Notes: generated from the letters alone by a model not told the origin. 64,000 nucleotides of DNA from Maridesulfovibrio sp. (GCF_963666665.1 NZ_OY762999.1:3754001-3818000), one strand, 5' to 3'. Positions 50,063 to 60,232 are shown, numbered from the stretch's first letter. Program-made: numbers and translations.

Positions 50063-52375
50063 ATGATTAAATTGAATAATATAAACAGCAGAATCGCTGT
50101 TTTGATAGCAATTGTTGTGTTTATTGCTATTGTATCTCTGGTTTTAGTAGTCAATACAATGACCAGATCTGCTGTATACAGTATACAAAAGCAGAACATG
50201 GAAGTGCTTAATAATGAACTCGGGCAGCAGATAGAAACTTTTGCATCCGGAGCAATTGTCAATTTGAAAACAATTTCCAAAAATAAGGAATACTACCGTG
50301 CCTTTGTTGATTCGTACTCATTGAGCAGCGCCAGCAAATCTCTTAAGGAGGCTTTGGATCAGCATGAAGGAGCCAATGCTATCGGTGTTGTCGATCGTAA
50401 CGGGAAGGTGGTTTACGGGTGGACCAAGTCCGGACAGAGCCTCAAAGGTATGGATCTTAAAAACCGTCCTTATCTGCAGGAAATACTTGGCGGTAAGGAA
50501 TATTCTGTTTCAGACCTGTTTAAATATGATGGGTTGAAAGGATATAATCTCGCATTTGCAGCACCCATCAAAGACATGACCGGACGGGCTTTCGGTGGTG
50601 TCTTCTTAGTATACAGTTGGGAAGAATATGTTGAGAAATTAATAGGTGATATCAGTATAGGAAAGCATGGATATGCTTTTATGCTGGATAATGAAGGCCA
50701 TATCATCGCTCATAACGATACCAAACTTATTATGAAAGATGTTTCCTCCTACGACTTTGTGCGCAGGAGTTTGTCTGCGGATAACGGTTTTCTCTCTTAT
50801 TCGTGGGAAGGGAAGCAAAAAGTAATTTCTTTTAAAAGAGTTCCTCTGGTTCATTGGGTTGTCTGCCTGTCGGCTTATGAATCGGACCTGACGGAGGCTG
50901 CAACACAGCAGCGCAATGTTCTCGGCGGATTGGGGATATTGTTGATCATTATTCTGGTGAGCATGATTGTATTTGTTATTCGCAGGCAGGTAACCAAGCC
51001 CATGGAGGTTATCAGGAATTATACCGGCGAGATCGCTGCCGGTAACCTGAAAGCAGAGTTGAACGGGAAGTTTGTCTGCGAGCTTAAAGATCTTGCTGCC
51101 AATGTTGAATATATGGTTGTGGAATTGAAGCATAAGCTTGGCTTTTCAGAAGGTGTTCTTAATGGGCTTGTTCTTCCATGTTGTATTGTCGGTCCTGACG
51201 GAAAAATTGCCTGGGTCAACTCACAGATTTGCGAACTGATCGAAAGCAGGGTCAGAGTTAAAGATGTCGTCGGCATGATTGCGGGCGAGTTCTTCTTTGG
51301 AGATAGAAACAGGAAAACTCTTTCACAGCAGGCAATAGCTAAAGAATGCCAGATTCAGCAGGAAACTGAATATACGACTTTTTCCGGTACGCATAAGAAT
51401 ATCATGGTCTCGACCACCCCGTTTTATGATATGGACGGGCAGATGCTGGGCTCCGTGGCTATTTGGTTTGATGTGACGGAAATTCGCACTCAACAACGGA
51501 AGATTGAAGAGCACAATATAATGATCTCTGAAGCTGCAGCCAGTGCCACGGAGGTTTCCAATCAGGTTTCCAGCTTTTCCGAAGCCCTTGCGGCGCAGGT
51601 GGAGCAGTCCAGCCGTGGTGCGGAAGAGCAGTCGGTAATGGCAAGTGAGGCTGCCACTGCCATGGATGAAATGAATTCCACTGTTCTGGAAGTCGCACGA
51701 AATGCCTCCTCTGCCGCAGACCTTGCCCTTGAGTCTCAGAAAAAAGCCGGTGAAGGTGAACGCATGGTTGCCAACGCGGTTTCGACTATCACCGAGGTGC
51801 GAGCCCAATCAGAACAGCTGCAGGAAGATATGGCCGACCTCGGTAAACAGGCCGAAGGCATCGGTAACATCATGGGGGTTATCAGCGATATTGCCGACCA
51901 GACAAACCTGCTGGCGCTTAATGCCGCCATTGAAGCTGCCCGCGCCGGTGATGCCGGGCGTGGTTTTGCCGTGGTTGCTGATGAAGTCCGTAAGCTGGCA
52001 GAGAAGACTATGACTGCCACCCATGAGGTTGGAGAATATATTTCCAGCATCCAAGCCAGTGCCCGCAAAAATATTGAAAATACGGAAAAATCTACTGAGG
52101 CCATCATGGAAGTTACCGACTTGATCAATCGGTCCGGTGAAGTCTTGAAGGATATAGTGGATAAGGTTTCCGAAACCAATGATCAGGTGCGTTCCATTGC
52201 AACTGCATCGGAAGAGCAGTCCGCAGCCAGCGAACAGATCAGCCGTTCTACCGGGCAGATTAATTCTATAGCCGGAGAAACAGCACAGGCTATGAATGAA
52301 TCCGCAGAAGCGGTCAGTCGTATGTCCGGCTTGGCCAGAGAATTGGATGCGATCATCGGGCGTATGCAGAATTGA
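50063..52375 (+). CDS. Methyl-accepting chemotaxis protein (dCache, HAMP, PAS)
   Basis: 770 residues from the ATG with GAGAGGGA upstream. TM1 is at about 9-33, a periplasmic dCache-like sensor at 35-285 (VVDRNGKVVYGWTKSG, DLKNRPYLQEIL, HGYAFMLDNEGHIIAHND) and TM2 at about 290-315. HAMP and PAS domains follow to about 500 (LPCCIVGPDGKIAWVNSQICELI). The signalling domain carries the hairpin tip IADQTNLLALNAAIEAARAG. It binds an extracellular ligand and signals to CheA/CheW. There is no C-terminal CheR pentapeptide. A close paralogue lies immediately downstream. Confidence 0.92.
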   Translation: MIKLNNINSRIAVLIAIVVFIAIVSLVLVVNTMTRSAVYSIQKQNMEVLNNELGQQIETFASGAIVNLKTISKNKEYYRAFVDSYSLSSASKSLKEALDQHEGANAIGVVDRNGKVVYGWTKSGQSLKGMDLKNRPYLQEILGGKEYSVSDLFKYDGLKGYNLAFAAPIKDMTGRAFGGVFLVYSWEEYVEKLIGDISIGKHGYAFMLDNEGHIIAHNDTKLIMKDVSSYDFVRRSLSADNGFLSYSWEGKQKVISFKRVPLVHWVVCLSAYESDLTEAATQQRNVLGGLGILLIIILVSMIVFVIRRQVTKPMEVIRNYTGEIAAGNLKAELNGKFVCELKDLAANVEYMVVELKHKLGFSEGVLNGLVLPCCIVGPDGKIAWVNSQICELIESRVRVKDVVGMIAGEFFFGDRNRKTLSQQAIAKECQIQQETEYTTFSGTHKNIMVSTTPFYDMDGQMLGSVAIWFDVTEIRTQQRKIEEHNIMISEAAASATEVSNQVSSFSEALAAQVEQSSRGAEEQSVMASEAATAMDEMNSTVLEVARNASSAADLALESQKKAGEGERMVANAVSTITEVRAQSEQLQEDMADLGKQAEGIGNIMGVISDIADQTNLLALNAAIEAARAGDAGRGFAVVADEVRKLAEKTMTATHEVGEYISSIQASARKNIENTEKSTEAIMEVTDLINRSGEVLKDIVDKVSETNDQVRSIATASEEQSAASEQISRSTGQINSIAGETAQAMNESAEAVSRMSGLARELDAIIGRMQN

Positions 52376-52410
52376 TATTAGTAGTACTGTTGCTACTGTA
52401 ACATGTTATA

Positions 52411-52448
52411 GTCCCCATGCTGTAAAATCAGTATGGGGACTTATTTTT
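52411..52448 (+). terminator. Intrinsic terminator between the two chemoreceptor genes
   Basis: A 12-bp stem (52411-52422 with 52429-52440, one G-T pair) followed by TTATTTTT. Confidence 0.88.
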
Positions 52449-52597
52449 GAGACAATGATCTTCTCCATGCCATCGTAAGAGCAATTATAAATTTATGTAA
52501 CACAGATGAAAATAATATGATTTTAGTCTGGGAGTATTAATGGTTTTACCTAATGATTAATGGCGTGTGTTAATAGACAATCATAAGGGGTTCAATA

Positions 52598-54913
52598 ATG
52601 AAATTTAAGAGTATCAATAGCGCTCTTGCAGTCTTGATTACTGTGATAGTTTCAGTTTCGGTTATATCTTTAGTGGTGGTAGTCAGCTCCATGACAAATT
52701 CAGCAGTTCTGAAAATTCAGGAACAGAACATGGAAGTGCTGAACAATAAAATAGTCAACGAAGTGGAGCAGTTCTTGGAACTTTCCAAAAGTGACCTTGC
52801 TGACTATGCCAGCAATGCAGAGCTGCAGGATGCATTTACAGATGAAAGTTACCGGGAAGGGATAATGACACATCTTCGTAAGAAGATGGGGAACAACAGC
52901 AAGCTTGCTTCACTCGGAGCTTTTGGCCTTGATGGAAAGATTCTTTTCGGGCTTAAGGAAAATGGCCAGTCCGCAGCAGGGGCAGATCTGAGCTCCCGCA
53001 AATATGTGCAGGAAGTATTGAGTGGCAAGAATTTTGCCATTTCCGAAATTTTAAAGTCCAAGCTTGATGGTCGTTACATTGTAGTCATGGCCGTCCCGGT
53101 CCGTAATGGACAGGGACAGCTTCTGGGTGGTTTCTTCTCTTCAGTGGACTGGCAGGAATATTCATTGGCCATGATCGGTGATATTTCCATTGGGGATGAT
53201 GGTTATGCCTATATCCTGGATAAAAACGGGCGCATGATCGCGCACAAGGTTAATCAGGAAATTCTCCTTAAAGATTTTACCAGCCATCAGTTTGTAAAGG
53301 ACAGCCTTGCCTCACAAAAGGGAAAGACCGCATATGAATGGGAAGGCCGGGCTAAGGTCCAGATGTTTCAGGTTGTGCCTTCCACTGGCTGGGTGGTCTG
53401 CATGTCCGCCTATGTTTCCGACTTGAGTCGGGCCGCAATTGAGGAACGTAACATTCTCATTGCGATGGGTTCTGTGATGGTCCTGCTTCTTGTCGGCGTT
53501 ATTGTTTTTACTATTCGCAGGTTGGTTACCGGACCCATGGCTACTATCCGCGATTTCACCAGCGAAATTGCACATGGAAATTTCAAGGCTGAATTGACCG
53601 GTAAATATGTATGCGAACTTAAGGATCTTTCCGAGAATATTGACCACATGGTCGCGGAATTGAAAAACAAGCTCGGATTTTCCGAAGGTGTACTGAATGG
53701 TATTTCCATTCCATGTATTGTGGCTGATGCAGACGAAAAAGCTCTTTTTCTGAATCAGGATATGCTTGATCTGGTGGGCAAGCGCGGCAATCCTCAGGAT
53801 TACTTAGGCCGTACTGTCGGGGATATTGTGTATAGTGAGTCCAGCAGGCCCACAACTGCCGGTAAGGTAATGGCTGAAAATGCTGCTCAGAGGAATATTG
53901 AAGCAGAACTCCCTGTAGAAGGTGGCGGAATCAGTAATGTGCTGGTGAATGCTTCACCTCTTTTTGATTTGGATGGGCAGATGCTTGGCGCCTTTATTAT
54001 GATTACCGATATGACTGAGATTAAGCAGCAGCAGAGGCGTATCGAAGAAAACAACATTATGATTTCAGAGGCTGCGGCTAATGCGACTGAAGTCTCCAAT
54101 CAGGTGTCCAGTTTTTCTGAAGCCCTTGCTGCACAGGTTGAGCAGTCGAGCCGCGGTGCAGAGGAACAGTCGGTTATGGCCAGCGAGGCCGCAACTGCTA
54201 TGGATGAGATGAATTCCACTGTTTTTGAGGTTGCGCGTAACGCTTCTACTGCCGCCGAACTTGCAGATGAGTCTCAGAAGAAGGCTGGTGAAGGTGAGCA
54301 GAAAGTTGTACAGGCTGTTGAGACTATTGCACTGGTTCGTGTCCAGTCCGATCAGATGCAGAAGGATATGGCGGATCTTGGACAGCAGGCTGACGGTATC
54401 GGTAATATTATGGGTGTGATCAGTGATATTGCTGACCAGACCAACCTGCTGGCGCTCAATGCCGCTATTGAAGCTGCCCGCGCCGGGGATGCCGGACGCG
54501 GTTTTGCCGTTGTTGCCGATGAAGTTCGCAAGCTTGCAGAGAGCACTATGAATGCCACCAGTGAGGTAGGCGAATATATAGGCCGCATTCAGGAAAGTGC
54601 GAAAACAAATATTGCCAATACCGAGAAGTCAACCAAGGCTATCGGCGAAGTTACCGAATTGGTTAACCAGTCCGGTGATATCCTGAAGGAGATTGTTGAG
54701 AAAATTTCCGAGACCGCTGATCAGGTTCGTTCCATTGCAACTGCTTCGGAAGAGCAGTCTGCAGCGAGTGAGCAGATCAGCCGTTCTACCGGACAGATCA
54801 ACACTATCGCCGGAGAAACTGCGCAGGCCATGAATGAGTCAGCGGAAGCTGTCAGTCGGATGTCTGAGCTGGCAAAAGAACTGGACGGAATCATCGCCCG
54901 CATGCAGCAGTAA
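52598..54913 (+). CDS. Methyl-accepting chemotaxis protein (dCache, HAMP, PAS), paralogue of the preceding gene
   Basis: 771 residues with the same architecture as the 50063 gene. The C-terminal signalling half is nearly identical (VSSFSEALAAQVEQSSRGAE, IADQTNLLALNAAIEAARAG, AVSRMSELAKELDGIIARMQ), while the periplasmic dCache sensor differs markedly. The ligand set is therefore likely different. It arose by tandem duplication. TM1 is at about 9-33 and TM2 at about 290-315. The ATG is preceded by AAGGGG. Confidence 0.92.
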   Translation: MKFKSINSALAVLITVIVSVSVISLVVVVSSMTNSAVLKIQEQNMEVLNNKIVNEVEQFLELSKSDLADYASNAELQDAFTDESYREGIMTHLRKKMGNNSKLASLGAFGLDGKILFGLKENGQSAAGADLSSRKYVQEVLSGKNFAISEILKSKLDGRYIVVMAVPVRNGQGQLLGGFFSSVDWQEYSLAMIGDISIGDDGYAYILDKNGRMIAHKVNQEILLKDFTSHQFVKDSLASQKGKTAYEWEGRAKVQMFQVVPSTGWVVCMSAYVSDLSRAAIEERNILIAMGSVMVLLLVGVIVFTIRRLVTGPMATIRDFTSEIAHGNFKAELTGKYVCELKDLSENIDHMVAELKNKLGFSEGVLNGISIPCIVADADEKALFLNQDMLDLVGKRGNPQDYLGRTVGDIVYSESSRPTTAGKVMAENAAQRNIEAELPVEGGGISNVLVNASPLFDLDGQMLGAFIMITDMTEIKQQQRRIEENNIMISEAAANATEVSNQVSSFSEALAAQVEQSSRGAEEQSVMASEAATAMDEMNSTVFEVARNASTAAELADESQKKAGEGEQKVVQAVETIALVRVQSDQMQKDMADLGQQADGIGNIMGVISDIADQTNLLALNAAIEAARAGDAGRGFAVVADEVRKLAESTMNATSEVGEYIGRIQESAKTNIANTEKSTKAIGEVTELVNQSGDILKEIVEKISETADQVRSIATASEEQSAASEQISRSTGQINTIAGETAQAMNESAEAVSRMSELAKELDGIIARMQQ

Positions 54914-54938
54914 GCAGTTTTCAGGATTTGAAACTAAA

Positions 54939-54977
54939 AAGGCCCCTGCCGGAGAACCGGAAGGGGCCTTAATTTTT
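54939..54977. terminator. Bidirectional intrinsic terminator
   Basis: A 14-bp stem (54939-54952 with 54957-54970, two central mismatches) with TTAATTTTT on the plus strand and T-run TTTTTAG on the minus strand. It serves the chemoreceptor gene and the convergent nhaB. Confidence 0.88.
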
Positions 54978-54993
54978 CTGACTTGGCCAGTTT

Positions 54994-56484
54994 TTACAGG
55001 AAGTACCATACAGCGGCTAGGCCGGTGATAGACATGGTTACAGTGTAAGGGAAGGCCAGCTTGACCATTTCGCCGTAGGAGAGCCTGATAAGAGGCGCAA
55101 TGGCGGAGGTCAGCAGGAACAGGAATGCAGCCTGTCCGTTAGGAGTTGCAACACTGGGGATGTTGGTACCGGTATTGATGGCAACTGCGAGCAGGTCGAA
55201 CTGCTGACGGTCAATGATGCCTTCCTGGAATGCTTTCAGAGTTTCGGAAATATATACGGTTGCAACGAATACGTTGTCCGAAATCATGGAAAGGAGTCCG
55301 TTGGCAAGGTAGTAAGCTGCCAGCTGGGTTTTGCCTTCAAGTTCGAGTACGTAGTGAATGATCGGGGCAAAGAGGTGCTGGTCGTGGATTACCGCGACAA
55401 TGGAGAAGAAAACAACCAGCAGAGCGGTAAAGGGCAGAGCCTCTTCAAATGCGTGTCCGATCTGGTGTTCTTCAGTTACGCCGTTAAGAGCGGTCAGAGC
55501 AACGATAATAGCCAGACCGATCAGACCGACTTCTGCGATATGCAGTGCCAGTGCGATTACCAGGAAGACAGCTGCACAAGCCTGAGTGAACAGGGCTGCT
55601 TTTTTCTTCAGGCTCATTTCAGCATCGTTTTTACGTGCTTCTTCTTCAAGGATTTCACGCACGTTCTGGGGCAGCTGGAATCCGTATCCGAAAATACCGG
55701 TTACTTCCAGCATGATGCAGGTCAAAAGGCCTACAGCAAGAACAGGCATAGAAACAGGGGCAACCTGTACGAAGAATTCAACAAAGTGCCATTCCATCAC
55801 GTGCCCGATGAGCAGGTTCTGAGGTTCACCTACGATGGTACATACGCCACCAAGAGCTGTACCTACTGCACCATGCATGAGCAGGTTGCGGAGGAAACCA
55901 CGGAATTCTCCAAGGTGGCTCACGCATTCGCCTTTAAGCAGGGAGTCATCTGATACGGAGCATTTACCTGTAGAGGCAAAGCGATGGTATATTCCGTAGA
56001 ATCCGTATGCCACAGCGATGATAACCGCGGTAACTGTCAGCGCGTCAAGGAATGCTGACAGGAAAGCGCCTGCAAAGCAGAACAGCAGTGAAAGGATGAT
56101 CTTGGATTTAATTTTTGTCAGGATCTTTGTGAAAACATACTGGAGCATGTCTTTCATAAAGTAGATACCTGCAACCATGAACATTAGCAGCAAAATGACC
56201 GGGAAGTTGTGCAGGGTTTCCTTGTACACTGTATCCGGTGAAGTCATACCGAGCGCCACGGCCTCGATTGCGAGCAAACCACCTGCGGGCAGGGGGTAGC
56301 ATTTGAGGGCCATAGCAAGGGTGAAGATAAATTCACCGATCAACACCCATCCGGTGATAAACGGTCCGGCAACGGCCAGAAGGATTGGGTTGAGTACGAG
56401 AAAACCGATAATGGTCAGTTTGTACCAGTCGGGAGAATTACCTAGTAGGTTCTTCTGCAACGCCTGTGATATTGTTTTGGGCAC
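54994..56484 (-). CDS. nhaB: Na+/H+ antiporter NhaB
   Basis: 496 residues, colinear with E. coli NhaB (513): GNSPDWYKLTIIGFLVLNP, GWVLIGEFIFTLAMALKCYP, LSAFLDALTVTAVIIAVAYG, GFLRNLLMHGAVGTALGGV, VGEPQNLLIGHV, NGLLSMISDNVFVATVYI and LLAVAINTGTNIPSVATPNG. It exchanges Na+ for H+ across the inner membrane. It is the last gene of the minus-strand cluster (60636 to 54994), 124 bases after the beta-helix gene, so it may also have its own promoter. Confidence 0.92.
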   Translation of the reverse strand: MPKTISQALQKNLLGNSPDWYKLTIIGFLVLNPILLAVAGPFITGWVLIGEFIFTLAMALKCYPLPAGGLLAIEAVALGMTSPDTVYKETLHNFPVILLLMFMVAGIYFMKDMLQYVFTKILTKIKSKIILSLLFCFAGAFLSAFLDALTVTAVIIAVAYGFYGIYHRFASTGKCSVSDDSLLKGECVSHLGEFRGFLRNLLMHGAVGTALGGVCTIVGEPQNLLIGHVMEWHFVEFFVQVAPVSMPVLAVGLLTCIMLEVTGIFGYGFQLPQNVREILEEEARKNDAEMSLKKKAALFTQACAAVFLVIALALHIAEVGLIGLAIIVALTALNGVTEEHQIGHAFEEALPFTALLVVFFSIVAVIHDQHLFAPIIHYVLELEGKTQLAAYYLANGLLSMISDNVFVATVYISETLKAFQEGIIDRQQFDLLAVAINTGTNIPSVATPNGQAAFLFLLTSAIAPLIRLSYGEMVKLAFPYTVTMSITGLAAVWYFL

Positions 56485-56608
56485 GGGTTACTCCTTTTGC
56501 CTTTTGTGTGGAACCTAGTGAGCTGTGTTTTCTAATTTAGCATAGATCAAATCCATCTGCATGAATTTGGTCTGGTTTTCCGAAAAAAAATACTTCGGAG
56601 ATGCTACC

Positions 56609-58048
56609 TTACAAATCACTGGGAACCAGCGGGTCGATTGTCAGTTCCGGATAGAGTCCCTGCAATTCTCCTTCAGGATAAGGCTGAAGGATATTGAAGG
56701 AGATGTCTTGAGTCTGCTGGGAATGGCCCGCGGTTTCTTCGGTACCATCCCAGAATGCACCGTTTGCTTCGAGAATATGTTCGATACGGTGCCGGAATCC
56801 ATCAACAAATTTTGCTCCGATACCTTCAAAGGTCATGTTTCCGAGACGGAACTGGCCTTTGAGTGCAGCGAAGTCAGATAGAGGAATCGAGTGCATTTCG
56901 AGATCTTCTTGCTTGCTGATATAGCCCCAAACAAGAGAATTGTCAGGTATTTTCAAGGACTCTGATGCGTCGATTATAGTGTGAGGCATGATAATCGATC
57001 CAGCTCCGATTGTTACCTTGGCATTCTCTTTTCCATTGAGGAAAGAATTGAAACCTACGAATACCTGCTGTCCAAGGTGGCAGTGGATAACCTTACCGCC
57101 GTGAGCGGTAACGTCATTTCCTTCATAGGTGGAATTGATGATATAGCAGTTTTCCTGCGCATTGGCGCCGGGGCCGAGGGTAGAGTTCTCAATGTATGAT
57201 CTCTGGGCCACGAGAACATTTTTTTCAACCTTGCAGTCACCTTTAAGGACGGCATAGGGGCTCACCGATGCTCCCTTGGGCACGTTGACTGCGAGTTCGG
57301 GCTTAACCGAAGAGTAGATGGGAACAAAGTCTTCTTTGCGGTCATCAAAGAAGTCCATGAGAATTCCTTTGGGCCTGTTGTTCTCCATGCGGATGTACTT
57401 GGAGAGTACTTCTTCGGGGTACTGGTAGTTGAACTCAAATGCGCCGTCCCTCTTGACCCATACACGACCAGCTTTAATGCGCTTGTGGGAAAGTTCTCCG
57501 GCCTGAACGTATGAGTATGCTCCAACTGCACAGTCGTGGCAGATGGAAAGGTCAACTGAGGAGAAAGGCTCTAGGAAACAGCCTTCCACGGAAGTTCCGT
57601 GAATATTTGCGTAGTGCAGAGACACTGTGTTTGAAATTTTGAAACATTCAAGGTTTTCAGGGTCGTGGGAGTTGTTGTGCACGAGGGTTTTCATCAGAAA
57701 ACTGTCGCGGATCTTAATGACTTCGTCGTCGCGGAGCTTGATTTTCTGCCCGTTGACTTCTACCTCGCAGCCTTTTCTCTTGAGTTCATCTCCACGGATA
57801 TCACTTTTATAGAGGATAGAGTGGTTTACTTTACACTTGCCGAGGAAGTACGTCCCGCCAATGCTGGAGTGGCGGAAGTTAAACATGAGAGGGTGGTTGT
57901 AGGTCAGAGAGTAGAATGCGTAGTAAAGAGCGAAGCTGTCTTCGGGGATAAGGCCCTTAATGTAAGGTCCTACATCCACAAGCGGCTCGCGCAGGTTAAC
58001 GTTTACTCGGTTGACAATATGGTCAATAAGCTTATCCAGCTGTTTCAT
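56609..58048 (-). CDS. Left-handed beta-helix (hexapeptide-repeat) protein, transferase-like
   Basis: 478 residues. The middle and C-terminal parts contain hexapeptide-type repeats of hydrophobic-rich turns (for example GASVSPYAVLKGDCKVEKNV, then NSTLGPGANAQENCYIINS and IGAGSIIMPHTIIDA), giving a left-handed beta-helix as in acyl- and sugar-nucleotide transferases. No catalytic His was singled out. The N-terminal 100 residues have an alpha/beta character. The start at 58048 has AAGGA upstream; the frame is open to 58114. It sits between two cation-coupled transporters. Substrate and partner unknown. Confidence 0.72.
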   Translation of the reverse strand: MKQLDKLIDHIVNRVNVNLREPLVDVGPYIKGLIPEDSFALYYAFYSLTYNHPLMFNFRHSSIGGTYFLGKCKVNHSILYKSDIRGDELKRKGCEVEVNGQKIKLRDDEVIKIRDSFLMKTLVHNNSHDPENLECFKISNTVSLHYANIHGTSVEGCFLEPFSSVDLSICHDCAVGAYSYVQAGELSHKRIKAGRVWVKRDGAFEFNYQYPEEVLSKYIRMENNRPKGILMDFFDDRKEDFVPIYSSVKPELAVNVPKGASVSPYAVLKGDCKVEKNVLVAQRSYIENSTLGPGANAQENCYIINSTYEGNDVTAHGGKVIHCHLGQQVFVGFNSFLNGKENAKVTIGAGSIIMPHTIIDASESLKIPDNSLVWGYISKQEDLEMHSIPLSDFAALKGQFRLGNMTFEGIGAKFVDGFRHRIEHILEANGAFWDGTEETAGHSQQTQDISFNILQPYPEGELQGLYPELTIDPLVPSDL

Positions 58049-58119
58049 AAATCCTTCTCGCTTTTTGGTTGAGCACCGGAAGTCGTAGGCGGAAACCGGC
58101 TGCAGGGTTTTCACAAGTC

Positions 58120-58152
58120 GGACGGTTCCGGCATGCCTTGCCGGAACCGTCC
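58120..58152 (-). terminator. Stem-loop between DASS carrier and beta-helix gene
   Basis: A perfect 14-bp stem (58120-58133 with 58139-58152) and five-base loop; no T run follows on the minus strand. It is probably an intra-operon mRNA boundary or weak terminator. Confidence 0.6.
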
Positions 58153-58189
58153 TGCCCTATGTTTAATAGTCCCTTATAACTTGATATTG

Positions 58190-59659
58190 CTAACCCGGCA
58201 AGAAGACGGGCATACCCATAATGGGCCAGATGATCTTGACGAATATCGCGACAACAACCAGCAGCATGATACTTGCGGGGATACCGTACATAAAGAATTC
58301 CCCGGTGGTGAACTGCTTGGAGTCGTAGGCAATGGCGTTGGGAGCCGCACCCACCAGCAGGAGGAAAGGCATACCCGCAACAACCAGAGCTGCGAAGAGG
58401 ATTACTTCCGGAGCCACGCCGAGGTAAGGCGCGATAACAAGGGCCACCGGGAGCGAGATTGCAATTGCCGCTACGTTCATGATGAAGTTGGTCATCATCA
58501 AGACGAAGAAGGCGATGGACATGATGAATACGAATCCGCTTGAATCCTGGAAGAGAACCAGCCAGTTGACCGCCATCCATTTAGCCGCGCCGGTATCCCA
58601 GAGGCAGAAGCCGATGGACATGGCACCAGCAAAGAGAAGGATGATGTTCCAGGGGATATCTTCAAGGTCGTTGATGTCCAGAATCTTGAATACAAAGAAG
58701 GAAATGGATGAAAGCAGGATAATGGAGGTCTTGTCGATGGCCTTCAGTTCGGGGATGAAGGATCTCAGGCTCATGACCAGAATTACACCACCGACAAGAA
58801 CTGCGGCCAGCTTTTCATCGCGGGACAGCGGACCCATCTGCTTGTTGAGTTCTCTTGCCTTTTCTCGCAGTCCGGGAATAACTGCCTTTTCAGGCTTCAG
58901 GAAAATCATGAAGAAGCCCCAAAGCAGGAAGATCATGGTCCAGCCGATGGGGGCCATGTAGTAGGACAGTTCAAAGAAGGTGATGTCCTTGCCCAGAATC
59001 TCGTTGTAGAAGCCGATGGCAACTGCGCCACGGGCAGCACCGAGCAGGGTGACGATAGAGCCGGCGCCGGCAACAAAAGCCATACCGATAAACAGGCCCT
59101 TACCGAACTTGGTGGGCTTGTCCCCTTCGCCGTAGAGGGAGTAGATTGCCAGCAGCAGCGGGTAGACAGTCGCAGCAACAGCGGTGTGAGCCATGATATG
59201 GGTCAACAAGGCAGTTACAACGAATACGCCCAGATAGATGCGGCTGGTCTTTTCGCCGACAACCATGAGCATCTTGTAAGCCAGACGCTTGGTCAGTCCG
59301 GTTTTGGTGAAAACCAGGCCGATCATGATGGATGCAAAGATAAAGAGAACGGATGGGTCCATGAAATCTTTGAAGGCGACCTTGGGGTCACGGATAAAGA
59401 ACATGGCCTGAAGTACGCCGATGGCCAGTGAGGTTACGCCGATGGGTACAACTTCAAAAACCCACCATGTACCTGCCAGCAGAAAAACGCCGATAGCGCC
59501 TTTAGCTTCTTTACTTAAAACAAAATGCTGCCCGCCGGGGTCTACTGCATCGGGCCATGCCGGGCAGTAATAGACAATAGCGAACAGGGCAATGCCCAGC
59601 AGCATGAAGAACAGCCTCTTGAAATCAAATCCGGGCTTGGTTGCAACTTCAGCAGTCAT
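58190..59659 (-). CDS. DASS-family anion transporter (SLC13-type)
   Basis: 489 residues, about 11-12 helices. Family features include KGAIGVFLLAGTWWVFEVVPIGVTSLAIGVLQ, NFIMNVAAIAISLPVALVIAP and a C-terminal SNT-like TAIA equivalent (LLLVGAAPNAIAYDSKQFTTGEFFMYG). DASS carriers import dicarboxylates, citrate or sulfate with Na+. A sulfate or dicarboxylate substrate would fit a sulfate reducer but is not determined here. The CBS gene lies 18 bases upstream. Confidence 0.85.
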   Translation of the reverse strand: MTAEVATKPGFDFKRLFFMLLGIALFAIVYYCPAWPDAVDPGGQHFVLSKEAKGAIGVFLLAGTWWVFEVVPIGVTSLAIGVLQAMFFIRDPKVAFKDFMDPSVLFIFASIMIGLVFTKTGLTKRLAYKMLMVVGEKTSRIYLGVFVVTALLTHIMAHTAVAATVYPLLLAIYSLYGEGDKPTKFGKGLFIGMAFVAGAGSIVTLLGAARGAVAIGFYNEILGKDITFFELSYYMAPIGWTMIFLLWGFFMIFLKPEKAVIPGLREKARELNKQMGPLSRDEKLAAVLVGGVILVMSLRSFIPELKAIDKTSIILLSSISFFVFKILDINDLEDIPWNIILLFAGAMSIGFCLWDTGAAKWMAVNWLVLFQDSSGFVFIMSIAFFVLMMTNFIMNVAAIAISLPVALVIAPYLGVAPEVILFAALVVAGMPFLLLVGAAPNAIAYDSKQFTTGEFFMYGIPASIMLLVVVAIFVKIIWPIMGMPVFLPG

Positions 59660-59677
59660 TATCTCAGCTCCTTACAA

Positions 59678-60232
59678 TTAGGCTGTTTCAATCTCGCAGG
59701 CGAGAATTGCTTTTCTGATGTTTTCAAAAATGTCCCCAAGGCGCAGCACCCCGGTTACATTGCCGTCTTTTTGGACCAAAATTGGTTGGTGGAGGCCGAG
59801 TACAAATGAATGCAGAGCCTTATCGATGCTGTCATCCTCGTTAATCATTTCAGTCAGGTGCGGGGTATGCATCAGTTCTGAGACTTTCAATGCTGCACAT
59901 TTCTGGCAGAGAGTGCTCAACGGTTCAGACCAGAGGTTGAAGTCGGTATAAATTTTCTGGACGTACTCTCTGGTTAAGGCGTTTTGGTGCCTGCCGGTTT
60001 CCTTTTTGAAGTAATTCGGCTCCATAGATTTAAAAATATCGAGCATGGTTACTTTTCCGATGATTTTGCCTTCTTCGTCCTCGACCAGCAGGTCACGATG
60101 CGGATGTGAAAGACCCTTCTTTTCACTCTGTATGACCAGTTGTGCCATTGCTTCGTGAAGTGTGGTGTCTTTTTTTACCCGGCAGTATTCATCTGCTGGA
60201 ATCATCAGGTCTTTTGCTTTGAAATTTTTCAC
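59678..60232 (-). CDS. CBS-domain pair protein
   Basis: 184 residues comprising two CBS repeats (about 1-85 and 100-184): DLMIPADEYCRVKKDTTLHEAMAQL, then GKVTMLDIFKSM, and a second repeat with VSELMHTPHLTEMINEDDSIDKALH and VTGVLRLGDIFENIRKAI. CBS pairs bind adenosine nucleotides and regulate associated proteins. It lies 18 bases upstream of the DASS gene, so it may gate that carrier by energy status (inference). It is 41 bases after the degenerate receiver gene. Confidence 0.85.
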   Translation of the reverse strand: MKNFKAKDLMIPADEYCRVKKDTTLHEAMAQLVIQSEKKGLSHPHRDLLVEDEEGKIIGKVTMLDIFKSMEPNYFKKETGRHQNALTREYVQKIYTDFNLWSEPLSTLCQKCAALKVSELMHTPHLTEMINEDDSIDKALHSFVLGLHQPILVQKDGNVTGVLRLGDIFENIRKAILACEIETA

